Positions 9,944-19,275 of a stretch of DNA of 64,000 nt are shown here, one piece after another. Under the pieces are notes generated by a model, which did not search any database, was not told the DNA's origin, and saw nothing but the letters and a program-made list of their open reading frames with translations. Positions within the stretch are counted from its first letter, which is position 1. Each line of letters opens with the position of its first letter. Both the position numbers and the translations under genes were made by a program. Source of the stretch: Roseovarius salinarum (GTDB taxonomy: Bacteria; Pseudomonadota; Alphaproteobacteria; Rhodobacterales; Rhodobacteraceae); contig NZ_PHNT01000010.1 in the NCBI RefSeq assembly GCF_002834145.1, positions 1 to 64,000 of the forward strand. The letters run 5' to 3'.

Positions 9944-11067
9944 CGGAAGGCTTTGCCGACGCCGAGTACGATGCGCGCGTCGCGGCGGCACAGGCCCGCA
10001 TGGCCGAAGAAGGCCTCGGCGCGCTGCTCCTGACCGACGCGGCGGATTTCCGGTATTTCTCGGGGTTTCTCACCGCGTTCTGGGAAAGCCCCTGCCGGCC
10101 GTGGTTCCTGGTCGTGCCGGCGGAGGGGGCGCCGGTCGCCGTGGTGCCGACGATCGGCGCGCCCGTGGTCGCGCGTTGCCGGGTGGGCGAGGTCCGCGAC
10201 TGGGACGCGCCGGCCGGGGACGGCATCGGCCTTCTGGCCGACACGCTGCGCGAGTTGGCGGGCGGTGCCCCCGTGGGGCTGCCGGCCGGGCCGGGAACGA
10301 AGGTGCGCATGCCGCTGGCCGACCTGGACCGCCTGCGCGCGGCCTGGGGATTGGCCCTTGGCGACGACCGCGGCATCGTGGCCGCGTTGCGCGCGGTCAA
10401 GTCGCCCGCAGAGATCGACCGCATTGCCGCGGCCTGCACCATCGCCGGGCGCGCCTTCGACCGCGTGGGCGAGGTGGCGGCGGCCGGCGTTTCGCTGACC
10501 GAGGTGTTCCGCGGTTTCCAGCGGCTGCTGCTGGAGGAAGGGGCCGATGGCGTGCCCTACCTTGCCGGCGGTGCGGGACCGCATGGTTACGCCGATGTCA
10601 TCTCGCCGGCCGCGGCGGTGCCGTTGCAACTGGGCGATGTGCTGATGCTCGACACCGGCGCGGTCAGCGGCGGGTATTTCTGCGACTTCGACCGGAACTT
10701 CGCGGTCGGCGCTGTGGCGTCGCACCTGCACGATGTGCACGCCCGCCTGGTCGAGGCCGCGCAGGCCGGGCTGGCGGCGGCGCGACCGGGTGCACGGGCC
10801 TGCGACGTCTGCGCGGCGATGGCGCGCGAGCTGGGCGGGTTCGATGGCGGCCGGCTGGGGCACGGGCTGGGCTTTCAACTGACCGAAGGCCTGTCGCTGA
10901 TGCCGGGCGACGAGACGGTTCTGCGTCCCGGCATGGTTGTCACGTTGGAGCCGGTGACAGGGGTCACGCGCGGCCGGATCATGGTTCACGAGGAGGTCAT
11001 CGCGATCACGGAGGATGCGCCGCGCGCCTTGTCGCCGCTTGCGGGGCCGCGGATGCCGGAAATCTGA
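9940..11067 (+). CDS. M24 family metallopeptidase (Xaa-Pro peptidase-like)
   Basis: 375 residues, GTG start overlapping the upstream stop (GTGA). N-terminal creatinase-type domain (about 1-140), then a pita-bread catalytic domain. The five metal ligands of the family can be placed: Asp in MLDTG, Asp in YFCDFDR, His in LGHGLGFQ, Glu in TLEPVTG and Glu in VHEEV. Family members cleave Xaa-Pro bonds or related amides. Operon partnership with a PLP ammonia-lyase suggests use of a modified amino acid or dipeptide as a nutrient, which is inference. Confidence 0.88.
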   Translation: MTEGFADAEYDARVAAAQARMAEEGLGALLLTDAADFRYFSGFLTAFWESPCRPWFLVVPAEGAPVAVVPTIGAPVVARCRVGEVRDWDAPAGDGIGLLADTLRELAGGAPVGLPAGPGTKVRMPLADLDRLRAAWGLALGDDRGIVAALRAVKSPAEIDRIAAACTIAGRAFDRVGEVAAAGVSLTEVFRGFQRLLLEEGADGVPYLAGGAGPHGYADVISPAAAVPLQLGDVLMLDTGAVSGGYFCDFDRNFAVGAVASHLHDVHARLVEAAQAGLAAARPGARACDVCAAMARELGGFDGGRLGHGLGFQLTEGLSLMPGDETVLRPGMVVTLEPVTGVTRGRIMVHEEVIAITEDAPRALSPLAGPRMPEI

Positions 11068-11076
11068 CGTCAGAAC

Positions 11077-11104
11077 AAAAAAAGGCCGAGCACTAAGCCC
11101 GGCC
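11077..11104 (-). terminator. Candidate minus-strand terminator beyond the LysR gene
   Basis: A hairpin (11084-11090 with 11098-11104, one mismatch) is preceded on the plus strand by seven A residues (11077-11083), giving a U-tract on the minus strand. It lies about 150 nt past the stop of the LysR gene, so it probably ends that transcript; it also sits just after the plus-strand M24 gene. Confidence 0.6.
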
Positions 11105-11122
11105 ATAGTCCAACAGGGAGGT

Positions 11123-11290
11123 ATGATGGTAACCGCAGTGCTGCCGTTACCGTCACACCGGGCAAATATTAGGCATTTCGCGTGTATTCAAGAGAAACAA
11201 TGCCGCACATGCAGCATGTCCGGTATGCGTGTCCTGCATGACACGGTTTCGCGTCAGCCGGCCGCGTCCTCGCGCAATTTGCGGCGGTAG
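11123..11290 (+). other. Possible small ORF or structured RNA between M24 and LysR genes
   Basis: A GGGAGG site at 11116-11121 is followed by two adjacent ATGs (11123 and 11126) and about 55 codons that run into the 3' end of the opposing LysR gene. The first codons also form an imperfect 24-nt palindrome (11128-11151; GGTAAC and GTTACC arms). Coding is uncertain; the palindrome could be an operator or hairpin. I do not recognise the peptide. Confidence 0.3.
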
Positions 11291-12159
11291 GCGAAGATCT
11301 CTTCCTGCACGAAGTCGCGGAAGGCCGCGATGCGCTTGGAATGGCGCAATTCCTCGGGGTAGGCGAGAAATACCGGCACCTCGGAGGATTCGACATCGGG
11401 CAGCACGCGAACGAGGTCGGGAAAGTCGCGCGTCAGGTAGTCGGGCAGCACGCCGATCCCCAGGTCGTTGAGCACGGCCTGGAGGACGCCGAAGTAATTG
11501 TTCACCGTCAGCAGCGACGGGATGTCATGGGTCATCAGTTCGTTGACCAGTGTCGCGCCGGCGCCGACCTGCGCGGACCGCGGGTTCTGGCAGATCAGCC
11601 GGTGCGTGTGCAGCGCCGCGATGGCGTCGGGCATGCCCTTTTCCGACAGGTAACGGGGGCTTGCGTAAAGGCGCATGTGCACGCCCATCAACCGCTTTCG
11701 AATCAGGTCGGCCTGGCTGGGCTCCTTCATGCGGATGGCAACGTCGGCCTCGCGCATCGGCAGGTCGAGCACGCGTTCCTCGAGCATCAGGTCGATATTG
11801 AGGTCGGGATACTTCTCGTAGAGATGCGTGAGCCGCGGCGCGAGCCAAAGCGTGCCGAAGCCGATGGTCGTGGTTACCCTGAGTTCGCCGAAGACCTCTT
11901 CCTCGCTGTCGCGGATGCGCGCGGTCGCCGCGTCCAGCCGTTTGGCCATGGCGCGGGTGGCATCGAACAGCAACTCGCCCTGTTCGGTGAGAATCAGCCC
12001 CCGCGCATGGCGATGGAACAGCGTGACGTTGAGCGCCTCCTCCAGCGCGCGGATCTGACGGGACACCGCCGATTGCGACAGGTGCAGCAGGTCCCCGGCA
12101 TGCGTCAGGCTGCCGGCGTCCGCGACCGCGTGGAATATTCTGAGCTTGTCCCAATCCAT
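11254..12159 (-). CDS. LysR-type transcriptional regulator
   Basis: 301 residues from the ATG at 12159 (MDWDKLRIFHAVADAGS), the usual start for this family; a TTG at 12204 is also in frame. N-terminal winged helix-turn-helix at about 1-60 with SLTHAGDLLHLSQSAVSRQIRALE, then a substrate-binding domain (about 88-295) that senses a small molecule. Divergent from the indolepyruvate oxidoreductase gene with a TAGGTCA-N7-TGACCTA inverted repeat between them, so it probably controls that gene and itself. Inducer unknown. Confidence 0.9.
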   Translation of the reverse strand: MDWDKLRIFHAVADAGSLTHAGDLLHLSQSAVSRQIRALEEALNVTLFHRHARGLILTEQGELLFDATRAMAKRLDAATARIRDSEEEVFGELRVTTTIGFGTLWLAPRLTHLYEKYPDLNIDLMLEERVLDLPMREADVAIRMKEPSQADLIRKRLMGVHMRLYASPRYLSEKGMPDAIAALHTHRLICQNPRSAQVGAGATLVNELMTHDIPSLLTVNNYFGVLQAVLNDLGIGVLPDYLTRDFPDLVRVLPDVESSEVPVFLAYPEELRHSKRIAAFRDFVQEEIFAYRRKLREDAAG

Positions 12160-12258
12160 GACGGAAACTTTCGATTCAAGGGGGGCGCATGACCGCAATA
12201 GCAAAAAACCGACCGATATACAGCTTGTCGACGACGCCGGGACGCAAAAACGTGGGGT

Positions 12259-12279
12259 TAGGTCATAGAAATTGACCTA
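12259..12279. promoter_or_regulatory. Inverted repeat, candidate LysR operator
   Basis: A perfect 7-bp inverted repeat, TAGGTCA (12259-12265) and TGACCTA (12273-12279), with a 7-bp spacer. It is in the AT-rich divergent region between the LysR gene and the oxidoreductase gene. Partial dyads of this spacing, with T and A at the ends, fit LysR-type sites. The region downstream (12281-12295) is strongly AT-rich and may contain the -10. Confidence 0.6.
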
Positions 12280-12330
12280 TAATTGATATATATTTGATCC
12301 CATATTCCGCCACGAGGAGGAGCGCGCGCG

Positions 12331-15300
12331 ATGAGCAAGCAGAAGATTTCGCTGAACGATCGCCTTGACCTGAGCAAATCCCCGGTTCTGCTCAACGGCA
12401 CGCAGGCGCTGGTGCGGCTGATGATGATGCAGGCGGCGCGCGACCGGGCGGCTGGCCTGGACACCGCCGGCTACGTCACCGGTTATCGCGGTTCGCCCTT
12501 GGGCGCGGTGGACATGCAGATGAGCCGCGCCGAAAAACAGCTGGCCGAATCCAACATCAAGTTCGAACCGGGGCTGAACGAGGATCTTGCCGCCACCGCG
12601 CTGTGGGGCACGCAGCAGGCGGAACTGCGCGGCGAGGGCAGGTTCGACGGCGTGTTCGGCCTTTGGTATGGCAAGGGCCCCGGCGTTGACCGCTCGGGCG
12701 ACGTGATGCGCCATGCCAACATGGCGGGCACCTCGCCCCACGGCGGCGTGCTGATGGCCATGGGGGACGACCACACGGGCGAATCCTCGACCACCTGTCA
12801 CCAGTCGGACTGGGCGATGGTCGATGCCTACATCCCCGTGCTGTCGCCGGCGGGCGTTCAGGAAATCCTCGATTACGGTCTCTACGGTTTCGCCCTGTCG
12901 CGCTTCGCGGGCGTTTGGTGCGGACTCAAGACCATGAAGGACACCGTGGAGGTAACCAGCGTGGTCGATGGTCGTCCCGACCGGATGCAGTTCGTCACGC
13001 CCGACTTCGAGATGCCCGAGGGCGGGCTGAACATCCGCCTGAACGATCACTGGGTTCCGCAGGAAGCCCGGATGATCGACTACAAGCGCTATGCCGCCGA
13101 GGCCTTTTCGCGGGCCAATCGGATGGACAAACGTGTCTGGGGCAAGCCGGGTGCGAAGATCGGCTTCGTCGCCGCGGGCAAGAACTGGCTTGATCTCAGC
13201 CACGCGCTGGACCTTCTGGGCATCGATGCGCCGGAGGCCGAGCGGCTGGGGCTGACCACCTACAAGATCGGCCAGACCTTCCCGATGGACATGGCCAGCT
13301 TCCACGAATGGGCCGAGGGGCTCGACCTGATCGTGGTGGTCGAGGAAAAGCGCAAGCTGATCGAGATCCAGATCAAGGAGGCGATCTTCGACGACCGGCG
13401 GGGCCGCCGCGTTTACGGCTGGTACAAGGGCGGCGCCGGCGGCATGCACACCGAGGAGCTGTTCCCGACGCGCATGGCGCTCGACCCGGTGATGATCGCC
13501 GAGAAGATCGGCGGCATCCTCGTGGAAGAGGGACGCGGCACCGACAGCGTGAAGGCCGGCCTGCAAGAGATTGAAGAGGCGAAGAAAGCAGACAACGCCG
13601 AAGATATCGCCAAGCGGCTGCCGTATTTCTGCGCGGGTTGTCCGCACAACACGGCGACCAACCTGCCCGAGGGCTCGCGCGCTTATGCCGGGATCGGCTG
13701 CCACATCATGGCGATGTGGATGGACCGTGAAACCAGCGGTTACACCCACATGGGCGGCGAGGGCGCCAACTGGATCGGCGAGGCGCCGTTTTCCACCCGC
13801 GATCACGTGTTCCAGAATCTGGGTGACGGCACCTACAACCACTCCGGGCTGATGGCGATCCGGGCGGCCTTGGCCGCGGGCACCAACATCACCTACAAGA
13901 TCCTCTACAACGACGCCGTGGCGATGACCGGCGGCCAGGGCAACGAGGGCGGCCTCGGCCCCGACCAGATCGCGCGCGAGATCCGCGCCGCGGGCGTGCG
14001 GCACATCGCGGTCGTCTACGACCCGAAGGAGGAACCCGCGCGCGAAGGTTTTCCCGGGGATGTGGAATGGCATGAACGCGACGACCTGCAGGATGTTCAG
14101 AGGAAGTTTCGCGAAATCAAGGGCGTATCGGCCATAATTTACGTGCAGACCTGCGCCGCCGAGAAGCGCCGCCGCCGCAAGCGCGGCAATTTCCCCGACC
14201 CGGACCGCCGCGTTTTCATTAACACCGATGTCTGCGAGGGCTGCGGCGATTGCGGCGTGCAGTCCAACTGCGTGGCGATCACGCCGGTCGAGACCGAACT
14301 CGGCCGAAAGCGCGCGATCGACCAGTCGGCGTGCAACAAGGATTTCAGCTGCCTCAAGGGGTTCTGCCCCAGTTTCGTGACGCTCGAAGGCGCCACGCCG
14401 AAAAAGGCTGCCACGGCCGAACTGGAGTTGCCCGACCTGCCCGAACCGGAGCTGCCGGGGATCGACGGCACCCACAACGTCGTCATCACGGGCGTCGGTG
14501 GCACCGGCGTGGTCACCATCGGCGCGGTGATGGCGCAGGCCGCCCAGATCGACGGCAAGGGCGCGGGCATGATGGAGATGGCGGGGCTGGCCCAGAAGGG
14601 CGGCGCGGTGCACATCCATTGCCGGATTGCCGAAAAACCGGAGGACATCAGCGCGATCCGCGTCGCCACCGGCGAAGCCGACGCCCTGATCGGCGGCGAC
14701 CTCGTGGTCAGCGCCGGTGCGAACACGCTTGGTCTGACGCGGCGCGGCCGCACCGGCGCGGTGGTCAACAGCCACGAGATCATGACAGGCGACTTCACCC
14801 GCGACCCGGAGTTCCGGATCCCGAGCGAGCGGCTCGACCAGGCGCTGCACGCGCGAATCGGCGAGGCGGTACAGTTGTTCGACGCCTCGGACCTCGCGCA
14901 GGCGACGCTGGGCGATTCGATCTATTCCAACATGATGGTGTTCGGTGCGGCCTGGCAGCGCGGGCTGGTGCCGCTGAGCCGCGAGTCCATCGCGCAGGCG
15001 GTCGAGCTCAACGGCGCCGCGGTGGAGCGCAACCTGCGCGCCTTCGACATCGGCCGCTGGGCGGCCGCTTTCCCCGATGAGGCCGAGAAGCTGCTGCGCC
15101 CGGCCCAGGTGGTCGAGATGCCCAGGAGCATTGAGGAAAAGATCGCCTACCGCGCCGATCATCTGGAGGCCTACCAGGGCAAGGGGCTGGCGCGCCGCTA
15201 CCGCAAGCTGGTCGACGGGATCGCGGATGACACGGTGAAGGCGGCCGCCGCCGAGGGCTATCACAAGCTGCTGTCCTACAAGGATGAATACGAGGTCGCC

Positions 15301-15753
15301 CGCCTGTTGCTGAAAAGCCGCGACAAGGCGGCGGAGGAATTCGACGGCGATTTCCGGATGTCCTTTCACCTTGCCCCGCCGCTCCTGGCCAGGACTGGGC
15401 CGGACGGGCGGCCGCAGAAGCGCGCGTTCGGCCCGTGGCTCGAGCGGCCGCTGCGCTGGATCGCCAAGATGCGCAAGCTGCGCGGCACGCCCTTCGATCC
15501 CTTCGGCTACACCGCCGAGCGGCGCATGGAGCGCAAGCTGATCAAGCAGTACGAGCAGGACATGGCCGAGGTGCTGCCCAAGCTCGACGACAATACGCGT
15601 GACGTCATCGTGGCGCTCGCGCGGTTGCCGCTCGAGATCCGCGGCTTCGGCCCCGTCAAGGCCGGGAACGAGGCCAAGGCGGCCAAGCAGCGCGAGGCGC
15701 TTCTGGCGACGATCCGCGCGGGCGGCACCCAACCCGCCCAGGCCGCCGAGTGA
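12331..15753 (+). CDS. Indolepyruvate ferredoxin oxidoreductase, fused subunits
   Basis: 1140 residues, GAGGAG site before the ATG. One chain combines the alpha-type thiamine-diphosphate part (GYRGSPLGAVD near 50; FCAGCPHNTATN near 434; GIGCHIMAMWM), a ferredoxin-like region with two cysteine groups (CEGCGDCGVQSNC near 635 and CNKDFSCLKGFC near 669), and a gamma-type domain from about 715 (GVGGTGVVTIGAV). Such enzymes oxidatively decarboxylate aryl-pyruvates to acyl-CoA using CoA and a low-potential electron acceptor, in aromatic amino-acid breakdown. Cytosolic. Expected control is by the divergent LysR protein. Confidence 0.92.
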   Translation: MSKQKISLNDRLDLSKSPVLLNGTQALVRLMMMQAARDRAAGLDTAGYVTGYRGSPLGAVDMQMSRAEKQLAESNIKFEPGLNEDLAATALWGTQQAELRGEGRFDGVFGLWYGKGPGVDRSGDVMRHANMAGTSPHGGVLMAMGDDHTGESSTTCHQSDWAMVDAYIPVLSPAGVQEILDYGLYGFALSRFAGVWCGLKTMKDTVEVTSVVDGRPDRMQFVTPDFEMPEGGLNIRLNDHWVPQEARMIDYKRYAAEAFSRANRMDKRVWGKPGAKIGFVAAGKNWLDLSHALDLLGIDAPEAERLGLTTYKIGQTFPMDMASFHEWAEGLDLIVVVEEKRKLIEIQIKEAIFDDRRGRRVYGWYKGGAGGMHTEELFPTRMALDPVMIAEKIGGILVEEGRGTDSVKAGLQEIEEAKKADNAEDIAKRLPYFCAGCPHNTATNLPEGSRAYAGIGCHIMAMWMDRETSGYTHMGGEGANWIGEAPFSTRDHVFQNLGDGTYNHSGLMAIRAALAAGTNITYKILYNDAVAMTGGQGNEGGLGPDQIAREIRAAGVRHIAVVYDPKEEPAREGFPGDVEWHERDDLQDVQRKFREIKGVSAIIYVQTCAAEKRRRRKRGNFPDPDRRVFINTDVCEGCGDCGVQSNCVAITPVETELGRKRAIDQSACNKDFSCLKGFCPSFVTLEGATPKKAATAELELPDLPEPELPGIDGTHNVVITGVGGTGVVTIGAVMAQAAQIDGKGAGMMEMAGLAQKGGAVHIHCRIAEKPEDISAIRVATGEADALIGGDLVVSAGANTLGLTRRGRTGAVVNSHEIMTGDFTRDPEFRIPSERLDQALHARIGEAVQLFDASDLAQATLGDSIYSNMMVFGAAWQRGLVPLSRESIAQAVELNGAAVERNLRAFDIGRWAAAFPDEAEKLLRPAQVVEMPRSIEEKIAYRADHLEAYQGKGLARRYRKLVDGIADDTVKAAAAEGYHKLLSYKDEYEVARLLLKSRDKAAEEFDGDFRMSFHLAPPLLARTGPDGRPQKRAFGPWLERPLRWIAKMRKLRGTPFDPFGYTAERRMERKLIKQYEQDMAEVLPKLDDNTRDVIVALARLPLEIRGFGPVKAGNEAKAAKQREALLATIRAGGTQPAQAAE

Positions 15754-15861
15754 ACGGCGAAAGGGGGCTGCGGCGACGGGACTTCATGAAACTGTCACGA
15801 AAGCTGGTCAGACCCGTCGCACACCCGTAAAAGGCGCGCGAATCGCAGAGCAGGAGCCCCC

Positions 15862-16725
15862 ATGCGCCCCGAACGTCACATTGCCCGTGACATCAGTTAT
15901 TCACACTCCGCGGAAACCCGGGGCGGCCGGGCGATGATCCGCACGATGGAGAACCTCACGGGCCGCATCGGGCTGATCAAGCGGGCCCGCGGCTACGAGC
16001 ACGAGGTCGCCAGCGGCCGCAGCTTCTGGCAGGTGATGGTGGAACGTTACGGGCTGACGCTCGACGTGATCGGCGGCAGCCTGGCCAGCATCCCGCGCGA
16101 GGGGCCGCTGATCCTGATCGCCAACCATCCCTACGGCATACTCGACGGCCTGATGATGGGCCACATTCTCAGCCAGACGCGGGGCGATTTCCGTATCCTC
16201 GCGCATCACGTGTTCCGCAAGGCCGAGGATCTCAACCGCGTGATCCTGCCGATCAATTTCGACGGCACCAAGGAGGCGTTGAAGCTCAACCTCGAAACCC
16301 GCAGGGAATCGCTGCGCTACCTCGGGTCTGGCGGGGCTGTGGGCATCTTCCCGGGCGGCGCGGTGTCGACGGCGGCCAAGCCGCTGGCTCAGCCGATGGA
16401 CCCCGGCTGGCGCGGGTTCACGGCGCGCATGGTCGCCAAGTCGGACGCGACCGTGGTCCCGGTTTTCTTCGACGGTCACACCAGCCGCCTGTTCCAGATC
16501 GCCAGTCACCTGCACTACACCCTGCGCATGGGGCTTCTGATCAAGGAGTTCCGCAAGCGGGTGGACACCTCCGTGCGCGTCGTGGTGGGCGCGCCGCTGG
16601 GTCGCGGCGCGCTCGACGCGCACGCCGGTGATACCAAATCGCTCATGGATTTCCTGCGCCACAAGACGTATGAGCTCAGCCCGAGGCCGGTGAACCCGCG
16701 GGAAATCGGCTTCGAGTTCGAGTGA
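15862..16725 (+). CDS. PlsC-like lysophospholipid acyltransferase
   Basis: 287 residues, AGGAG before the ATG. Acyltransferase motif I is NHPYGILDG near 89 (the His-x4-Asp pair), followed by [19 protein letters not shown], the substrate-binding FPGGAVST near 168, and [14 protein letters not shown]. It transfers an acyl chain to a lysolipid at the inner membrane. Related proteins include OlsA, which completes ornithine lipids, but no olsB is adjacent, so the acceptor is open. A weak Pho-box-like repeat lies upstream (15792-15810). Confidence 0.85.
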   Translation: MRPERHIARDISYSHSAETRGGRAMIRTMENLTGRIGLIKRARGYEHEVASGRSFWQVMVERYGLTLDVIGGSLASIPREGPLILIANHPYGILDGLMMGHILSQTRGDFRILAHHVFRKAEDLNRVILPINFDGTKEALKLNLETRRESLRYLGSGGAVGIFPGGAVSTAAKPLAQPMDPGWRGFTARMVAKSDATVVPVFFDGHTSRLFQIASHLHYTLRMGLLIKEFRKRVDTSVRVVVGAPLGRGALDAHAGDTKSLMDFLRHKTYELSPRPVNPREIGFEFE

Positions 16726-16750
16726 TCTTCGCGGACGGGCGCACGGCGAC

Positions 16751-17563
16751 ATGGCAGTTGGAATCTTCGACAGCGGGCTGGGCGGCCTGACCGTGCTCGA
16801 GGCGGTGCGCAAGCGCCTGCCGCACGTGCCGTTCGTCTACTACGGCGACAACGCGCATGCACCTTACGGCGTGCGCGATGCCGAAGACGTCTACGAGCTG
16901 ACCAAGGCTGGGGTCGAACGGCTCTGGGCGGCGGGGTGCGACCTTGTGATCCTGGCGTGCAACACCGCCTCGGCGGCGGCGCTGCGGCGGATGCAGGAAA
17001 GCTGGGTGCCCGCCGACAAGCGTGTTCTCGGTGTCTTCGTGCCGCTGATCGAGGCGCTGACCGAACGCCAGTGGGGCGACAACAGCCCGCCGCGCGAGGT
17101 CGCGGTCAAGCATGTCGCGCTGTTCGCCACGCCGGCCACCGTCTCCAGCCGCGCCTTCCAGCGCGAACTGGCGTTCCGCGCTATCGGCGTGGATGTCGAG
17201 GCGCAGGCCTGTGGCGGCGTCGTCGACGCCATCGAGGAAGGCGACATGATCCTCGCCGAGGCACTGGTGCGGTCCCATGTCGACGCGCTCAGGCGCAAGA
17301 TGCCCGCCCCCGAGGCGGCGATCCTGGGGTGCACGCATTACCCGCTTCTCGAAGGCGCGTTCCAGGCGGCGTTGGGGACGGGCGTGCAGGTCTATTCGCA
17401 GGCCAACCTCGTGGCGGAAAGCCTCGCCGATTATCTCGAGCGGCACCCGAACATGCTGGGGCCGGGGCAGAAGAGCCTTTTCCTGACCACCGGCGACCCC
17501 GCGCGGGTTTCGGATCGGGCGACGCAGTTCATGCACCGTCCGATCGCGTTCGAGGCCGCCTGA
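16751..17563 (+). CDS. murI: Glutamate racemase
   Basis: 270 residues. Makes D-glutamate for peptidoglycan in the cytosol. Both catalytic cysteines are present: Cys70 in LACNTAS and Cys194 in GCTHYPLL; the N-terminal [10 protein letters not shown] is the family signature. No clear ribosome site precedes the ATG, which lies 25 nt after the acyltransferase stop, so coupled expression is likely. Confidence 0.96.
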   Translation: MAVGIFDSGLGGLTVLEAVRKRLPHVPFVYYGDNAHAPYGVRDAEDVYELTKAGVERLWAAGCDLVILACNTASAAALRRMQESWVPADKRVLGVFVPLIEALTERQWGDNSPPREVAVKHVALFATPATVSSRAFQRELAFRAIGVDVEAQACGGVVDAIEEGDMILAEALVRSHVDALRRKMPAPEAAILGCTHYPLLEGAFQAALGTGVQVYSQANLVAESLADYLERHPNMLGPGQKSLFLTTGDPARVSDRATQFMHRPIAFEAA

Positions 17564-17624
17564 GCCCCCTTGGCGGCGGGCCGCGTGCGGCATAGAAGGG
17601 CGGCAAACCGCAGAAGGGGCACAG

Positions 17625-18653
17625 ATGACCCAGAAGATCGCTATCCTCGGCGCGTCGGGCTACACCGGTGCCGAACTCGTCCGGCTTGTCGCCACCCACC
17701 CGGCGATGGAGATCGCGGCCCTCGGGGCCAATGCCAGGGCCGGCCAGAGCATGGCGCAGGTGTTTCCGCACCTGCGTCACCTCGACCTGCCGGTGCTGGC
17801 CAAGGTGGACGAGATCGATTTCTCGGGGATCGACCTTTGCTTCTGCGCGTTGCCGCACAAGACCAGCCAGGAGGTGATCCGGGCGTTGCCCCGCGATCTG
17901 AAGATCGTGGATCTCAGCGCGGATTTCCGGCTGCGTGATCCGGCGGATTACGAAACGTGGTATGGTAACCCGCATTCGGCGGTGGAGATGCAGAAGGAAG
18001 CGGTTTACGGGCTGACCGAGTTCTACCGCGAAGAGATCAGGCAGGCGCGGTTGGTGGCGGGCACGGGGTGCAACGCGGCGACCGGCCAATACCTGCTGCG
18101 CCCGTTGATCTCGGAACGCGCGATCGACCTCGACGAGATCATCCTGGACCTCAAGTGCGGTGTTTCGGGCGCGGGGCGCAGCCTGAAGGAGATGCTTCTG
18201 CACGCGGAGCTGAGCGAGGGCTACCATGCCTATGCCGTCGGTGGCACGCACAGGCACCTGGGCGAGTTCGACCAGGAGTTCAGCAAGCTGGCCGGGCGCG
18301 AGGTGCGCATCCAGTTCACGCCGCACCTGATCCCAGCCAACCGCGGGATTCTCGCCACCGGCTACGTCAAGGGCGCGGCGGACACCATTCATGCCGCGCT
18401 GTCCGGGGCTTACGCGGGCGAGCCCTTCGTCGAGGTCCTGCCTTTCGGCGAGGTGCCCAGCACACGGCATGTTCGCGGCTCGAACTTCTGCCACATCGGC
18501 GCCGTGGCCGACCGGCGGCCGGGCCGCACGATCGTCGTGGCCGCGCTGGATAACCTGACAAAAGGTAGCAGCGGGCAGGCCTTGCAGAACGCGAACCTGA
18601 TGTTAGGTAATTGCGAGACGACAGGCCTGATGCTGGCGCCGTGTTTCCCGTAG
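17625..18653 (+). CDS. argC: N-acetyl-gamma-glutamyl-phosphate reductase
   Basis: 342 residues, AGGGG before the ATG. Third step of arginine synthesis: NADPH-dependent reduction of N-acetylglutamyl phosphate. Seen: Rossmann start [18 protein letters not shown] and active-site Cys149 in [12 protein letters not shown], with a long C-terminal dimerisation part ([13 protein letters not shown], then [17 protein letters not shown]). Ends just before a pair of hairpins. Confidence 0.97.
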   Translation: MTQKIAILGASGYTGAELVRLVATHPAMEIAALGANARAGQSMAQVFPHLRHLDLPVLAKVDEIDFSGIDLCFCALPHKTSQEVIRALPRDLKIVDLSADFRLRDPADYETWYGNPHSAVEMQKEAVYGLTEFYREEIRQARLVAGTGCNAATGQYLLRPLISERAIDLDEIILDLKCGVSGAGRSLKEMLLHAELSEGYHAYAVGGTHRHLGEFDQEFSKLAGREVRIQFTPHLIPANRGILATGYVKGAADTIHAALSGAYAGEPFVEVLPFGEVPSTRHVRGSNFCHIGAVADRRPGRTIVVAALDNLTKGSSGQALQNANLMLGNCETTGLMLAPCFP

Positions 18654-18657
18654 GCAA

Positions 18658-18708
18658 GCAAGATTTTTCCACAAAAATCTTGCCAAAACTTTCGGGAAAA
18701 GTTTTGGC
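18658..18708. repeat. Two adjoining perfect hairpins between argC and ccmE
   Basis: First hairpin: 11-bp arms at 18658-18668 and 18673-18683, 4-nt loop. Second: 11-bp arms at 18682-18692 and 18698-18708, 5-nt loop. They share two bases and are much more AT-rich than their surroundings. Runs of A and T in the arms let either strand's transcript end in a U-rich stem, so they could terminate argC transcription or act as an mRNA processing signal. Their compact twin structure also resembles REP-type elements. Confidence 0.8.
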
Positions 18709-18735
18709 CCGGCACATCGGGGAGGGACGAGACCG

Positions 18736-19212
18736 ATGAAATCGCTCAAGAAGAAACGCCGGATCCAGGTCATCGCGCTGGCGGCCGTCGCGCTCGTGGC
18801 CTCCACGGCGTTGATCGGCTATGCCATGCGCGACGGGATCAACTTTTTCCGCTCTCCGAGCCAGGTGCTGGAAGAGCCGCCCCAGCCCACGGAGGTGTTC
18901 CGTATCGGCGGGCTGGTCGAGGACGGCAGCCTGGTGCGCGGCGAGAGCGAGGTCATCCGTTTCAACGTGACCGATGGCGGCGCGGCCGTGCCCGTGACCT
19001 ACCGCGGCGTGCTGCCCGACCTGTTCGAGGAAAACCAGGGCATGGTCGGCACCGGCACCTATCAGGACGGCGTTTTCAAGGCCACCGAGATCCTTGCCAA
19101 GCACGACGAGGATTACATGCCCAAGGAGGTCGTGGACAGCCTGAAGGAGCAGGGTGTCTACCAGGATCCCGAGGGAGACTACGACGGCCACGCGCCGGCG
19201 AACGGTAGCTGA
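18736..19212 (+). CDS. ccmE: Cytochrome c maturation heme chaperone CcmE
   Basis: 158 residues. N-terminal membrane anchor (about 10-30) with basic flank MKSLKKKRR, then a periplasmic beta-barrel domain. Heme is held covalently at His123 in the AKHDEDYMP motif, which also contains the conserved Tyr. It passes heme from CcmC to the CcmF/CcmH ligation complex, encoded downstream. A GGGAGG site lies about 10 nt before the ATG. Confidence 0.97.
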   Translation: MKSLKKKRRIQVIALAAVALVASTALIGYAMRDGINFFRSPSQVLEEPPQPTEVFRIGGLVEDGSLVRGESEVIRFNVTDGGAAVPVTYRGVLPDLFEENQGMVGTGTYQDGVFKATEILAKHDEDYMPKEVVDSLKEQGVYQDPEGDYDGHAPANGS

Positions 19213-19220
19213 GCCCCGCG

Positions 19221-19228
19221 TTAACCAT
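19221..19228 (+). promoter_or_regulatory. CtrA-like half-site before the endolysin gene
   Basis: TTAACCAT, the half-site form often reported for CtrA in Rhodobacterales, lies 8 nt after the ccmE stop and 47 nt before the endolysin ATG. In Rhodobacter capsulatus GTA lysis genes depend on CtrA. A single 8-mer can occur by chance, but TTAA is rare in this GC-rich window. Confidence 0.45.
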
Positions 19229-19275
19229 TGCGCCACAGGCTTGCCCGCGGAGTTCAACCGCGTCGGGCAGGTGGC

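Noticed and set aside
12272..12306. Sigma70 promoter for the indolepyruvate oxidoreductase
   Set aside because: TTGACC and several TATATT-like hexamers exist, but none has 16-18 bp spacing, so no specific promoter is claimed.
12277..15732. 1151-codon minus-strand frame
   Set aside because: Antisense shadow of the indolepyruvate oxidoreductase gene.
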